Assembly (NCBI RefSeq): GCF_913774285.1
Contig: NZ_CAJYHX010000028.1
Span: 248,001-312,000 of the forward strand
DNA from: an uncultured Sphingomonas sp.
GTDB lineage: Bacteria; Pseudomonadota; Alphaproteobacteria; Sphingomonadales; Sphingomonadaceae
Direction of reading: 5' to 3'
DNA: 64,000 bases
How positions within the stretch are numbered: the stretch's first letter is position 1; each line of letters starts with the position of its first letter. Below, in pieces: positions 18,660 through 27,103 of the stretch. Position numbers and translations under genes: made by a program. The notes beneath the pieces were generated by a model. That model saw only the letters and a list, made by a program, of their open reading frames with translations, ran no database searches and was not told the origin of the DNA.

Positions 18660-19331
18660 TTACTCCCGCCCGATCCAGTGCAGGCTGGACCCGTGCTTGC
18701 GCAGCCAGTGTCGCTGCGGGGCCGGGTCGGCGCCGTAGAGCTGCTCGACCAGCGCGTGGAAATCGGGGCCGTGATTCATGTGCACCCGGTGCGCGACTTC
18801 ATGCGCCACCGTCGCGCGGCGGACTTCGCTCGGCGCGAGGATCAGCCGCCAGCTATAGCGGATCACCCCCGTCGACGCGCAGCTGCCCCAGCGGCTCCTC
18901 GCGTCGCCGATCGCCACCTTGGTGACCCGCACCCCCGCCAGCGCCGCATAGTGCGCGGTTTCCTCGCTCAGCACCCGCAGCGCCTCGGCACGGAGCCAGC
19001 GTTCAACGCGGCGACCCAGGCCTTCCTCCGCCCCGCCGCATAGCAGCTGGTCGCCGTCGCGCCGGACCGCGCGCACGCCCGCCACCGGCCAGACGATCGT
19101 CAGTTCGCCATCGCCGAACGGCACGCGGGCACCCTGCACGAACGGGCGACCGCCCGGCAGCCGCTCCCGCTGCGCGTCGATCCAGCCTTGTTGCTCGCCC
19201 ACCCATTGCATCGCCTTGGCGAGCGACGCGCGCGGCGGGATGGTCAGTCGCACCTTGCCGTCGCGGGGATTGATCGCGAGCCGCATCCGCCGCGCGCGGG
19301 GATGGCGGATCACTTCGAGGCCCTCGATCAA
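18660..19331 (-). CDS. YgjP/SprT-like (DUF45, M48-type) metallopeptidase
   Basis: The 223-residue cytoplasmic protein carries the zinc protease motif HEVAHRVHMNH (HExxH starting near residue 177) and the upstream block DARSRWGSCASTG, together diagnostic of the DUF45/YgjP family. A downstream HWLRKHG follows. Relatives are called M48-family metallopeptidases, but substrates are unknown. Its ATG overlaps the stop of the YcgN-type gene by four bases, making a three-gene leftward operon with the SCO gene. It converges with the PBP gene, with a 12-bp gap. Confidence 0.88.
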   Translation of the reverse strand: MIEGLEVIRHPRARRMRLAINPRDGKVRLTIPPRASLAKAMQWVGEQQGWIDAQRERLPGGRPFVQGARVPFGDGELTIVWPVAGVRAVRRDGDQLLCGGAEEGLGRRVERWLRAEALRVLSEETAHYAALAGVRVTKVAIGDARSRWGSCASTGVIRYSWRLILAPSEVRRATVAHEVAHRVHMNHGPDFHALVEQLYGADPAPQRHWLRKHGSSLHWIGRE

Positions 19332-19771
19332 AGGCGGCGATCCGTGATGTGATCCTCCAAGTCGTCGGCGTCGTTCTCGGACACGGTCCAGCCCCGAGTC
19401 GATTCCCCCGCGCGGTGTACGGCCTCCGGGTCACCGGAGACGAGATAATGCCAGTCCGGCAGTTGCTCGCCATTCGCCCGCAACCGATAGGCACAAGTGG
19501 AGGGAAGCCATTCGGTCTGGCGGACGTTGCGCATCGTCAGCCGCACGCATTCCGGCACGTAGGCGCGGCGATGCTTGTAATCGGTGCAGCGACCCGCACG
19601 CCGGTCGAGCATCTTGCAGGCGACGTTGGTGGCGAACAGTTCGCCGGTTTCCTCGTCCTCAAGCTTGTGCAGGCAGCATTTGCCGCAGCCGTCGCACAGG
19701 GCTTCCCACTGCGCGCGGTCCAGGGCCTCCAGCGGCAGATCTTCCCAGAATTTGATGGTCAACGCACCCAA
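19328..19771 (-). CDS. YcgN/UPF0260 cysteine-cluster protein
   Basis: The 147-residue protein has the spaced cysteines CDGCGKCCLHKL near residue 26, ACKMLD, GRCTDY and PECVRL, a pattern typical of the YcgN (UPF0260, CxxCxxCC) family thought to bind a metal. No function is established for the family. The start overlaps the end of the SCO gene by 13 bases, and the stop overlaps the YgjP-like gene, so all three appear co-transcribed. Confidence 0.9.
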   Translation of the reverse strand: MGALTIKFWEDLPLEALDRAQWEALCDGCGKCCLHKLEDEETGELFATNVACKMLDRRAGRCTDYKHRRAYVPECVRLTMRNVRQTEWLPSTCAYRLRANGEQLPDWHYLVSGDPEAVHRAGESTRGWTVSENDADDLEDHITDRRL

Positions 19772-20340
19772 TGCTCAAGCTCGGCGACGATCGCCGGGGG
19801 ATCCTTTTCCAGCGGCAGGCTGGTGATCGGCTTGCCGTCCGGCCCCATCAGATAGGCCACTTGCGTATGGCCCATCAGATAGCCCGACGGCGTAGGCTGC
19901 TTCATATAGGCGATCGCATATGCCTTCGCCACCTGCGCGATGGACTCGGGCTTGCCGGTGAGCCCGACCAGCCGCGGGTGGAAGTTGCCGACATATTGCT
20001 TGAGCTGCGCGGGCGTATCGCGCTCGGGATCGACCGTGATGAACAGCGGCACGATCTTCTGTGCGGTGCGGGGCGCCTGCTTGTCGAGCGTGCGCAGCGC
20101 CGCGCCGATCTTGGTCAGGTCGGTCGGGCAGACGTCCGGGCAATAGGTATAGCCGAAATAGACGATGCGGTATTTGCCCGCGAAATCGGCATCGGTGACG
20201 GTCTTGCCGTTCTGATCGGTAAGGGTGAACGGCCCGCCGATCCGCGCGCCGGCCAGCGGCGGCGCTTCGGTGCTCCCCGTGCCGCACGCCGCCAACGCCA
20301 ACATTGCGGAAGCTATCAACGCGCGAAACATCCAGTTCAT
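19759..20340 (-). CDS. SCO1/SenC-family copper chaperone lipoprotein
   Basis: The 193-residue protein begins with a lipoprotein signal sequence whose lipobox LAAC places a lipidated cysteine near residue 19. It has a thioredoxin-like fold with the copper-binding CPDVCP (cysteines near 67 and 71) and a later conserved histidine in GHTQVAY. SCO proteins deliver copper to the CuA centre of cytochrome oxidase on the periplasmic side. An in-frame GTG nine bases upstream is an alternative start. No oxidase genes are present here. Confidence 0.92.
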   Translation of the reverse strand: MNWMFRALIASAMLALAACGTGSTEAPPLAGARIGGPFTLTDQNGKTVTDADFAGKYRIVYFGYTYCPDVCPTDLTKIGAALRTLDKQAPRTAQKIVPLFITVDPERDTPAQLKQYVGNFHPRLVGLTGKPESIAQVAKAYAIAYMKQPTPSGYLMGHTQVAYLMGPDGKPITSLPLEKDPPAIVAELEHWVR

Positions 20341-20411
20341 GGTATCCACCGCCAGTCTTTGCTAGGAACGCCGCTGCATCCGTCGCCCGTATCGAAGGTA
20401 CCGATCCAGCA

Positions 20412-21029
20412 ATGACGTTCCGTCTCGCCTCTGCCGCCGCCGCGGCGCTTCTCCTCCTGCCGCTTCCGGCGCTCGCCCAGGGCATGGGCCAGCCGCGCGA
20501 GAGCATCCAGTTCCTCGACGCGATCCGTAAGGCCGACGGGAACAAGGTCAACGAGTTCCTGCGCGACAAGGCAGCCTCGATGATCAACGTGAAGGATCCC
20601 TATGGCACCGGCGAGGCTGCGCTGCACATCGTCGTCAAGCGCCAGGACCCGACCTACCTGACGGTGCTGATCAACCAGCCCGGCATCAACGTGAACATCC
20701 AGGATCGCGACGGCAACACGCCGCTGATCTTCGCCGCCGGCCTCGGCTGGGCACCGGGGGTGGACGCGCTGCTCGCCAAGAAGGCCAACGTCAACCTGGC
20801 GAACAATGGCGGCGTCACCCCGCTGATCCGCGCGGTGCTCGCCCACGACGCCGAGGTGGTGAAGAAACTGCTCGACGCCGGCGCCGACCCCGATCGCAGC
20901 GATTTCGGCGGGGGCCTCTCGGCGCGCGAATATGCGAAGCGCGAGACGCGCTATCCCTCCGTCGCCAAGCTCCTCGCCGACGCGCCCAAGATCGGCCGCG
21001 CCGCGGCGGCCGCAGGCCCCAAGCTCTAA
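20412..21029 (+). CDS. Secreted ankyrin-repeat protein
   Basis: The 205-residue protein has a clear signal peptide (MTFRLASAAAAALLLLPLPALAQ) and then four or so ankyrin repeats: GEAALHIVVKRQDPTYL, GNTPLIFAAGLGWAPGV, GGVTPLIRAVLAHDAEV, and a last unit with LSAREYAKRE. Ankyrin repeats bind other proteins. A periplasmic site is implied by the leader, but the partner is unknown. It is divergent from the SCO gene with a 71-bp gap between start codons. Confidence 0.86.
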   Translation: MTFRLASAAAAALLLLPLPALAQGMGQPRESIQFLDAIRKADGNKVNEFLRDKAASMINVKDPYGTGEAALHIVVKRQDPTYLTVLINQPGINVNIQDRDGNTPLIFAAGLGWAPGVDALLAKKANVNLANNGGVTPLIRAVLAHDAEVVKKLLDAGADPDRSDFGGGLSAREYAKRETRYPSVAKLLADAPKIGRAAAAAGPKL

Positions 21030-21036
21030 TCCCCGC

Positions 21037-21534
21037 TCAGAACCCGTCGGCGACGTCGGGGTCGAGCATTCCCAGCAGCCTTCGTCCCGCCCGGCGGGCG
21101 AAGGCGAGCGTAGCCTTGCGGCGGGCGGGCGCTGCCAGCGGCACCGTCGCCGCCTCGCGCGCCACCGCCGCATCGTAGCGATCGGCGACGATCAACCCCG
21201 TGCGCTCGGGCAGGAAATGCGGCTGGTCTAGCGGACGCAGGTCGAATCCCTGCGGCACCGCCCAGAAGAAGCGGTCGCAATGGCCGAGATATTCGGGCCA
21301 CTTCGCGTCGCCGAGCAGGTCGGCACGCGACACCTTGATCTCGACGATCACGATGTTGCCACGTGCATCCAGCGCCATCAGGTCAACCCGCCGACCGCCC
21401 TCGAGCGGCACCTCGCCGATCGCCACGCAATCGTGGCGCAGTAGCATCCGGCACACGCCCCGCACCACATCAGCCGCAACCAGCGCCTCGGCTTCAGGGG
21501 TCAGGGCGGGGGGCAGGGGAGTGTGCGCGTTCAT
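21037..21534 (-). CDS. mmcB: MmcB-family DNA repair protein
   Basis: The 165-residue protein has a restriction-endonuclease-like core: RRVDLMALDARGNIVIVEIKVSRADLLGDAKWPEY contains the D and E-x-K residues of a PD-(D/E)xK nuclease. This matches MmcB, which in Caulobacter is damage-inducible and helps resist mitomycin C. The ATG at 21534 is taken, since an earlier frame start only adds six residues. It converges with the ankyrin gene, seven bases apart. Confidence 0.85.
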   Translation of the reverse strand: MNAHTPLPPALTPEAEALVAADVVRGVCRMLLRHDCVAIGEVPLEGGRRVDLMALDARGNIVIVEIKVSRADLLGDAKWPEYLGHCDRFFWAVPQGFDLRPLDQPHFLPERTGLIVADRYDAAVAREAATVPLAAPARRKATLAFARRAGRRLLGMLDPDVADGF

Positions 21535-21565
21535 CACGAGAATATAGAACATTCAGCGAACACAG

Positions 21566-21595
21566 AAAAGCCGCCGAATCGCTTCGGCGGCTTTT
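21566..21595 (-). terminator. Intrinsic terminator after the SleB-type hydrolase gene
   Basis: A 12-bp stem (AAAAGCCGCCGA / TCGGCGGCTTTT) with a 6-nt loop lies 25 bp beyond the hydrolase stop. On the minus strand it ends in a T-run; its symmetry also allows action on the plus strand. Confidence 0.75.
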
Positions 21596-21619
21596 CGAGC
21601 GCGACCGGGAAGCCCCCGA

Positions 21620-22273
21620 TCAGCGATAGAAGATGTGGTTCCCCACGGTCGCGACCGTGGCACGACCCTGGGCGCCGCTGACGTAGCGCGCATGGAAATA
21701 GAGCGCGTCGCCGGCGGGGCTCTCCCACAGATTCTTGCGAGCAACCTGGGCGACGGCAAGCGCGCGGCGCCAGTGTGCATTCGCCGGCGGCGTCGGCAGC
21801 TTGCCGCCGCGGACGAACGAGAACTGGCCCTTCTGGGTCACCACCGAGCAGACCGAGCCGGGGAAGCGCCCCGAAGTGCTACGGTTGAGGATCACGTCGG
21901 CAACCGCGAGCTGGCCCGACAGCGGCTCGCTGCGGGCTTCGAAATAGACGCCGGTGGCGAGGCAGCGGAGTTCGCGATCCTCTTCGAGCGCGGCAACATC
22001 TTCCTGCGCGGCGACCGCGTCGGAAAGGGTGGCATATTCCGGGGTGGTATCGTCCTCGGCGTCGGAACCCTGCTGCTCGACCGCGGCCTGGGGCGCGGGA
22101 ACCTGCTGGGAAGCAAGGACGTTGGAAACCTGTGCCGGTGCAGTCTGCACCGTCGCCTGAGTCTTCGCTTCCTGTTGCGGGAGCGGGCTCAGATTCAGCG
22201 TGGCAGCATTCGCAAGTGCGCCAGCGCAAAAAGTCACAGCTGCGAAAGTCGCAGCCCGTGGCAGAAACTTCAT
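21620..22273 (-). CDS. SleB-type cell-wall hydrolase
   Basis: The 217-residue exported protein has a signal peptide (cleaved near ALANA), an Ala/Gln-rich linker to about residue 100, and a Hydrolase_2 domain with CLATGVYFEARSEPLSGQLAVA, where the glutamate in YFEARSEP is the expected catalytic acid. VILNRSTSGRFPGSVCSVV and ALYFHARYV follow. Family members cleave peptidoglycan (lytic transglycosylase or cortex-lytic type). Here it probably trims murein in the periplasm. It has its own terminator at 21566. Confidence 0.9.
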   Translation of the reverse strand: MKFLPRAATFAAVTFCAGALANAATLNLSPLPQQEAKTQATVQTAPAQVSNVLASQQVPAPQAAVEQQGSDAEDDTTPEYATLSDAVAAQEDVAALEEDRELRCLATGVYFEARSEPLSGQLAVADVILNRSTSGRFPGSVCSVVTQKGQFSFVRGGKLPTPPANAHWRRALAVAQVARKNLWESPAGDALYFHARYVSGAQGRATVATVGNHIFYR

Positions 22274-22434
22274 TTCAAATCTGTATTGTGCGGTTGGCGT
22301 GCGATCGGCCGCTGCTCCGGAGGAGACTGAGCCGTCGGACTTACCCCCCGACTGCGTAACCGATCGACTTCACACCCCGAACGGCACAACGCGAATGAAC
22401 GTGGTGATCCCTTTCGCGGGCGAGGCCCGGACTG

Positions 22435-22776
22435 TCAACAAAGGTTCATCGTTTCAGCGGCGAACCGTTCGGCGCCTGCGATATCCAGTTCAACGACCCA
22501 CAGATCGGCGTCGCGCTCCCGCCGCCGCCGCCAATAGGCGCTCGCCTCTGCCTCGTCGGCCAGTTGCTTGGGGCCGGAGGGGAGCAAGGCGCGCTCGCCA
22601 TTCGGTCCGATGCCGCCTTCGACGAAGCGCGGATTGACGCCGCGCTCCAGCAGCAGGAGCAGGATCGTACCCGAGGTTCCGTCCCCCTTTGCCAACACCA
22701 TCGCCGATCCGCCGGCGGCGTCGGCCCGCCGTACCAGCGCGCTCACCAGCATCGCGCTGGTCAGCCGAGGTGTCAT
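22435..22776 (-). CDS. DUF1491 family protein
   Basis: The 113-residue protein has the DUF1491 pattern: TSAMLVSALVRRADAAGG, then a variable loop, a LLERGV segment, and RRRERDADLWVVELD near the end. The family is restricted to alphaproteobacteria and has no known function. The start overlaps the stop of the thioesterase gene by four bases, so it closes a hpf-ptsN-thioesterase-DUF1491 leftward run. Confidence 0.85.
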   Translation of the reverse strand: MTPRLTSAMLVSALVRRADAAGGSAMVLAKGDGTSGTILLLLLERGVNPRFVEGGIGPNGERALLPSGPKQLADEAEASAYWRRRRERDADLWVVELDIAGAERFAAETMNLC

Positions 22777-23240
22777 GCCGTGCGATAGCCGGGGAGGGTG
22801 GCAAGCGCGATCCGCGAGCGCATGAAGGTGCCGGTGCCGCGCGCCGCTTCCTCGCCATGCGCGTCGATCAGCCGCGCTTCGGCGACGAACACCCGGCGCT
22901 GGCCGCTCACCCAGCGGCCCTCGGCGATCACCGGGCCCTCGGGGAGCGGCCTGGTCAGCAGCAGGTTGAAGGCGGTGGTCAGCAGGAATCGATCCGTGAC
23001 GAGGCTGTTCGCCGCATAGAAGGCAGCGTCGTCGAGCATCTTGAAATAGCTGGTGCCGTGGGTCGCCCCGGCGGCGTGGAAATAGCGCGAGTCCACGTCA
23101 AAGCGGATTCGCGCGACTCCCGCTTCCGGAATCTCGAGCACCGAAGGGAAGAGCTGGTTGATCGGGGCCGCTGCATAGAGCGATTCGAGCGCCCGGTAAT
23201 GCGCCTCGGCACCCGTCGGCGCCGGTTCAGGCGGCGTCAC
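22773..23240 (-). CDS. Hot-dog-fold thioesterase (PaaI-like)
   Basis: The 155-residue protein has a hot-dog fold pattern: SRYFHAAGATHGTSYFKMLDDAAFYAANS corresponds to the central helix with its catalytic aspartate, followed by LLTTAFNLLLTRPLP and GRWVSGQRRVFVAEARLID. It likely hydrolyses acyl-CoA thioesters, with unknown specificity. The start is a GTG at 23240, which overlaps ptsN by 14 bases; no ATG lies before the conserved core. Confidence 0.82.
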   Translation of the reverse strand: MTPPEPAPTGAEAHYRALESLYAAAPINQLFPSVLEIPEAGVARIRFDVDSRYFHAAGATHGTSYFKMLDDAAFYAANSLVTDRFLLTTAFNLLLTRPLPEGPVIAEGRWVSGQRRVFVAEARLIDAHGEEAARGTGTFMRSRIALATLPGYRTA

Positions 23241-23694
23241 GCGCCTCGACTCCGGTGAGCAGCACGTAGAGCGCATCCTTCGACCCCGCGCCGCGCAGCT
23301 TGTCGGCAAAGGGCCGCTCGCGCAGACGGCGCGAGACCGAGGCGAGCGCCTTGAGATGCTCGGCCCCGGCATTGGTAGGGGAGAGCAGCATGAACACCAG
23401 GTCCACCGGCAGATCGTCGACCGCGCCGAAATCGAGCGGCTGCTCCAGCCGGGCAAACACGCCGCACACGCGCGGCAGGTCGTCTAGGCGCGCATGCGGA
23501 ATCGCGATGCCGCCGCCGAAGCCGGTCGAGCCCAGCCGCTCACGTTCGGCCAGCCGCTCGGCCACCAGCTTGGCGTCGACCCCGTAGGTCGCCGCCGCAC
23601 TGGCACCAAGCTGCTGGAACAGCGCCTTCTTGTTACCCGCCGTAACGCCGGCGAGCACCGCCTCCGGCACGAGCAAATCGCTCAGATCAGTCAT
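23227..23694 (-). CDS. ptsN: Nitrogen-PTS EIIA protein PtsN
   Basis: The 155-residue EIIA-Ntr protein has the phosphorylated histidine in GIAIPHARL near residue 66, and matching LGSTGFGGG and LVFMLLSP segments. It is the end point of the PTS-Ntr phosphorelay (PtsP to PtsO to PtsN), adjusting potassium, nitrogen and stress regulation. It follows hpf directly, the same order as in many proteobacteria (rpoN-hpf-ptsN), but rpoN is not upstream here. Confidence 0.93.
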   Translation of the reverse strand: MTDLSDLLVPEAVLAGVTAGNKKALFQQLGASAAATYGVDAKLVAERLAERERLGSTGFGGGIAIPHARLDDLPRVCGVFARLEQPLDFGAVDDLPVDLVFMLLSPTNAGAEHLKALASVSRRLRERPFADKLRGAGSKDALYVLLTGVEARDAA

Positions 23695-23739
23695 GAAATC
23701 GTTCCAAAGAAGCGGTGCTGCCCCTGGGGCAGCCCGGCC

Positions 23740-24339
23740 TTACGCCGGTGCGCGGTTGGGCTCAACCCAGCCAATCGTTCCGTCGCCGCGGCGATAGACC
23801 ATATTATAGGCGCCGGTGCCGCTGTTGCGGAACAGCAATGCGTTGGTATTGCGCAAGTCGAGCATCATCACCGCGTCCGAAACCGTGGCATCGGGCACGT
23901 CGACGCGCGTCTCGGCGATCACCAGCGGTGCGTCGGCAACTTCCTCCTCTTCGCGCGCTTCCTGGAACAGGGTGTAGCCGGCATTGTCGAAACCATTGTC
24001 ATAGGCGCCGCCCTCGGCCAGCGCGATCACTTCGGTCGGGCGGCGATCCTTAAGTCGGCGGACATAGCGGCGCAGCTGCTTGTCGATCCGATCCGCCGCA
24101 CCGTCGAACGCGCCATGCGCTTCCATGCCGCTGTTGGTCGCCTTGAGCACCAAGCCCTGGGTCACATGCATCACAATGTCGCAGGTGAAGCCGTTGTCGT
24201 GCGGGCCCTTGCCGAAGGTGATCTGCGAGGAGATGGCGCGGGAGAAATACTTGTCCGCGATACCCTGGACCCGATCCGTCACCTGCGTCTTGAGCGCTGC
24301 GCCCGTATCGACCTGATGCCCCGAGATCCGGATATCCAT
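23740..24339 (-). CDS. hpf: Ribosome hibernation-promoting factor, long form
   Basis: The 199-residue protein has an N-terminal RaiA/Hpf beta-alpha fold (MDIRISGHQVDTGAALKTQV to KQLRRYVRRLKDR) and a C-terminal dimerisation domain (MMLDLRNTNALLFRNSGTGAYNMVYRRGDGTIGWVEP). That makes it a long HPF able to form 100S ribosome dimers in stationary phase on its own. A very good ribosome-binding site (GGAGGTACATT) marks the ATG at 24339. Confidence 0.95.
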   Translation of the reverse strand: MDIRISGHQVDTGAALKTQVTDRVQGIADKYFSRAISSQITFGKGPHDNGFTCDIVMHVTQGLVLKATNSGMEAHGAFDGAADRIDKQLRRYVRRLKDRRPTEVIALAEGGAYDNGFDNAGYTLFQEAREEEEVADAPLVIAETRVDVPDATVSDAVMMLDLRNTNALLFRNSGTGAYNMVYRRGDGTIGWVEPNRAPA

Positions 24340-24374
24340 AATGTACCTCCACTTCGCAATTAGGGACGAGCGAC

Positions 24375-25085
24375 CTAGGGGTGCGCCGGAACCGCGTCGA
24401 TTGTGGGAACACCCCATAGCGGCTCGTCCAGGGACTTCAGAAACGCTGCGTGCCGTTCAAGTTCCACCGCACTCGCGGTGAAACGCCGCGCCGGCCGGAC
24501 GTGTACCCGAGTCGGCGCCTCGGCGACGGTCTCCGGCATGATCGGCACTTCTTCCGCCAGGCCCAGCGTGATCTGGCGGCCACCGGTCAGCTCGACATAG
24601 ACCTGCGCCAGCAGCTGCGCGTCGAGCAGCGCGCCGTGCAGGGTGCGGGCGCTCAAGTCGATGCCGTAGCGGCTGCACAGCGCGTCGAGCGTGTGCTTGG
24701 CGCCCGGATGCCTGGTCCGCGCGAGCACCAGCGTGTCGACCATGCGGCTCAGGTCGACGATGGGACGGCTGCAGCGGCCGAGCTCACCGTTGAGGAAGCT
24801 GAAGTCGAACCCGGCATTGTGCGCGACCATCGGCGAGTCGCCGATGAACGCCAGCAGGTCCTCGACGACATCCTCGAACACCGGCTTGTCGGAGAGGAAT
24901 CGCTCGGACAGGCCGTGGACGTTGAACGCCTCCACCGGCATGGCACGCTGCGGATTGATATAGGCGTGGAAGTGGTTGCCGGTGGCAACCCGGTTCACCA
25001 GCTCGACACAGCCGATTTCGACGAGGCGGTCGCCGCCTGAGAAGCTGAGTCCCGTCGTTTCGGTGTCAAACACGATTTCCCGCAT
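24375..25085 (-). CDS. dnaQ: DNA polymerase III epsilon subunit (3'-5' proofreading exonuclease)
   Basis: The 236-residue protein has the DEDDh exonuclease motifs: FDTETTGLSF (Exo I), VAHNAGFDFSFLN (Exo II), and the Exo III histidine in HGALLDAQLLAQVY. A C-terminal tail for binding the alpha subunit is expected after residue 180. It proofreads for DNA polymerase III. The ATG at 25085 lies eight bases past the coaE stop. It belongs to the leftward origin-side block dnaQ-coaE-aroE-maf-PPDK regulator. Confidence 0.94.
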   Translation of the reverse strand: MREIVFDTETTGLSFSGGDRLVEIGCVELVNRVATGNHFHAYINPQRAMPVEAFNVHGLSERFLSDKPVFEDVVEDLLAFIGDSPMVAHNAGFDFSFLNGELGRCSRPIVDLSRMVDTLVLARTRHPGAKHTLDALCSRYGIDLSARTLHGALLDAQLLAQVYVELTGGRQITLGLAEEVPIMPETVAEAPTRVHVRPARRFTASAVELERHAAFLKSLDEPLWGVPTIDAVPAHP

Positions 25086-25092
25086 GAAGCGC

Positions 25093-25698
25093 TTATCCAC
25101 CCGCAGGCGGCGCGAGGCAAGCGATGACCTTGCGTACGCAATCTTCCGTAACCTGCAGGCCTTCGCCGGTGGGGATCACGAAATCGGCGCGGGCGCGCTT
25201 CTCGACGTCGGGAAGCTGGCGCGCGAGAATGGCCTCGAAGCGTTCGGCGGTCATGCCGGGGCGGGCGAGGACGCGGTCACGCTGGACCTCGGGTGGCGCC
25301 GAGACCACGGCGATCTTGTCGACATGCCGCCAGCCGCCCGCCTCGAACAGCAATGGTACGTCAAGAACGAGCAGCGGCGAGTCGGCATGGGCAGCGAGGA
25401 ACGACTCGCGCGCCTCGGCGACGGCTGGGTGGAGAATCGCCTCGAGGCGGGCGAAGGCGTTGGGGTCGGCCATCACCGCCTCGCGCAGCAGCGTGCGATT
25501 CACCCCGAGTTCGGTCGTGGTGTCGGGAAACTCGGCTTCAATCGCCGCCACCGCCGCGCCGTTCGGGCCCTGGAGCTGGTGGACGGTTGCGTCAGCATCG
25601 AACACCGGCACGCCGTCGGCGGCGAACATCGCTGCCACGGTGGACTTGCCCATGCCGATCGAGCCGGTGAGGCCCAGCACGATCGGCCGCCTGCTCAT
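25093..25698 (-). CDS. coaE: Dephospho-CoA kinase CoaE
   Basis: The 201-residue kinase has the P-loop GLTGSIGMGKST near residues 9-20, the DAD motif in PVFDADATVHQL, and the lid sequence VVSAPPEVQRDRVLAR. It phosphorylates dephospho-CoA at the 3' hydroxyl, the last step in coenzyme A synthesis. The ATG overlaps the aroE stop by four bases. Confidence 0.95.
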   Translation of the reverse strand: MSRRPIVLGLTGSIGMGKSTVAAMFAADGVPVFDADATVHQLQGPNGAAVAAIEAEFPDTTTELGVNRTLLREAVMADPNAFARLEAILHPAVAEARESFLAAHADSPLLVLDVPLLFEAGGWRHVDKIAVVSAPPEVQRDRVLARPGMTAERFEAILARQLPDVEKRARADFVIPTGEGLQVTEDCVRKVIACLAPPAGG

Positions 25699-26504
25699 GC
25701 GGTGAGCAGCGCGCGCAGTTCCTCGTCGCGGTCGCGCGGGGGCTCGGCGCCGAAGAAGAGCTCGAAGGCAAGCGCGGCCTGGCCGACCAGCATCTCGAGT
25801 CCGTCCACCGTATCCAACTCGCGGTCGCGCGCCTGGGCAAGCAGCGGCGTCTCGAGCGGGGCGTAGACGATATCGTACACCACCGCATGTTCGGGCAGCG
25901 GATCGAGATTCAGGTCGAGCGCGGGCTGGCCGTCCATCCCGAGCGGGCTGGCGTTCACCAGCAGGTCGGCAGGTGGAAGCGGGGCGCCGATCGGCAACGC
26001 ATCGCCCTTCACTCCGAAGCTGGAGAGCAGGGCGGCGGCCTTGAGCACGTTGCGGTTGAGGATCGTCACCTTGCCGATGCCGACGCGTGACAGGGCGAAC
26101 AGCACCGCACGCGCGCCGCCGCCCGCGCCGACGACCACCGCATGGCGGCCTTCCAGCTCCAGCCCGGCGATCGGCGAGAAGAAGCCGCCGGCATCGGTAT
26201 TGGTGCCGATCAAGCCGCCGTCCTCGCCGCGGATCACGGTGTTCATCGCCCCGATCGTGTTCCGGACGCCACCGGGGTCGCCGACGAGGTCCATCACCGC
26301 CAGCTTGTGCGGGATCGTGACGTTGCAGCCGCGCCAGTCGGAATCGTCCTTCGCGCGGGCGAAATAGGTGGCGAGATCTTCGCCGAGCACATGGGTGCGG
26401 CGATAATCGCCCTCGATGCCCAGCGCATCGAGCCAGAATTTGTGGATGATCGGGGATTTGGAATGGGCGATCGGATCGCCGATCACTTCGGCATAGCGAG
26501 TCAC
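25695..26504 (-). CDS. aroE: Shikimate dehydrogenase AroE
   Basis: The 269-residue enzyme has the substrate-binding IGDPIAHSKSPIIH at the N-terminus, the catalytic lysine region NVTIPHK near 70, and the NADP fold VVGAGGGARAVLFAL near 130. It reduces 3-dehydroshikimate in aromatic amino-acid synthesis. The start is a GTG at 26504 that overlaps the maf stop by four bases (GTGA). Confidence 0.94.
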   Translation of the reverse strand: MTRYAEVIGDPIAHSKSPIIHKFWLDALGIEGDYRRTHVLGEDLATYFARAKDDSDWRGCNVTIPHKLAVMDLVGDPGGVRNTIGAMNTVIRGEDGGLIGTNTDAGGFFSPIAGLELEGRHAVVVGAGGGARAVLFALSRVGIGKVTILNRNVLKAAALLSSFGVKGDALPIGAPLPPADLLVNASPLGMDGQPALDLNLDPLPEHAVVYDIVYAPLETPLLAQARDRELDTVDGLEMLVGQAALAFELFFGAEPPRDRDEELRALLTA

Positions 26505-27103
26505 TTGGGCATCACTCCCCGGGTACGCAGATAGTCGAGAATCGGCAGCAGCGGCATGCCGAGGATGGTGAAGTGGCTGCCCTCGGTGCGGCTGAACAGC
26601 TGCACGCCGGGTCCCTCGATGCGGAAGCAGCCGACGCAGCCGGCAATCGCGGGCCACTCCAGGTCGAGATAGGATTCGATGAACGCTGCGCTGAGCGGGC
26701 GCACGTGCAGCCGCGCGCGATCGACGTGCCGCCACACGGCGCGGCCACCCTCGGCGATCACCGCGGCGCTGTAGATGTCGTGGGTCTTGCCCGACATGCG
26801 CTGGAGATGGTCGCGCGCCTGCTCGCGGCTCTCCGGCTTGTCGAGAAGGCTGCCGTCGTCGAGCGCGACGAGCGAGTCCCCGCCCAGCACCAGCGCCTGC
26901 GGCGCCATGCGCGAGACCTTGAGCGCCTTCAGCTCGGCCAGCGCATCGGCGAGGTCGCGCGGGGATGTGCCTTCCGCGAGCAGCGACTCCTTGGCGCTGG
27001 CCTCATCCACCAGCGCCGGCAGCGCCTCGTGCGGCACGCCGGCGGCATCGAGCATCGCCCGGCGCGAGGCGCTCTGGGAGGCAAGGACGAGAGTCGGCAT
27101 CAT
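26501..27103 (-). CDS. maf: Maf-family nucleotide pyrophosphatase
   Basis: The 200-residue protein starts MMPTLVLASQSASRRAML, the Maf signature, and has the catalytic LGGDSLVALDDGSLLDKP and the AAVIAEGGRAVW region. Maf enzymes hydrolyse non-canonical or modified nucleoside triphosphates and may limit their incorporation. The start overlaps the PPDK regulator stop by four bases. Confidence 0.93.
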   Translation of the reverse strand: MMPTLVLASQSASRRAMLDAAGVPHEALPALVDEASAKESLLAEGTSPRDLADALAELKALKVSRMAPQALVLGGDSLVALDDGSLLDKPESREQARDHLQRMSGKTHDIYSAAVIAEGGRAVWRHVDRARLHVRPLSAAFIESYLDLEWPAIAGCVGCFRIEGPGVQLFSRTEGSHFTILGMPLLPILDYLRTRGVMPK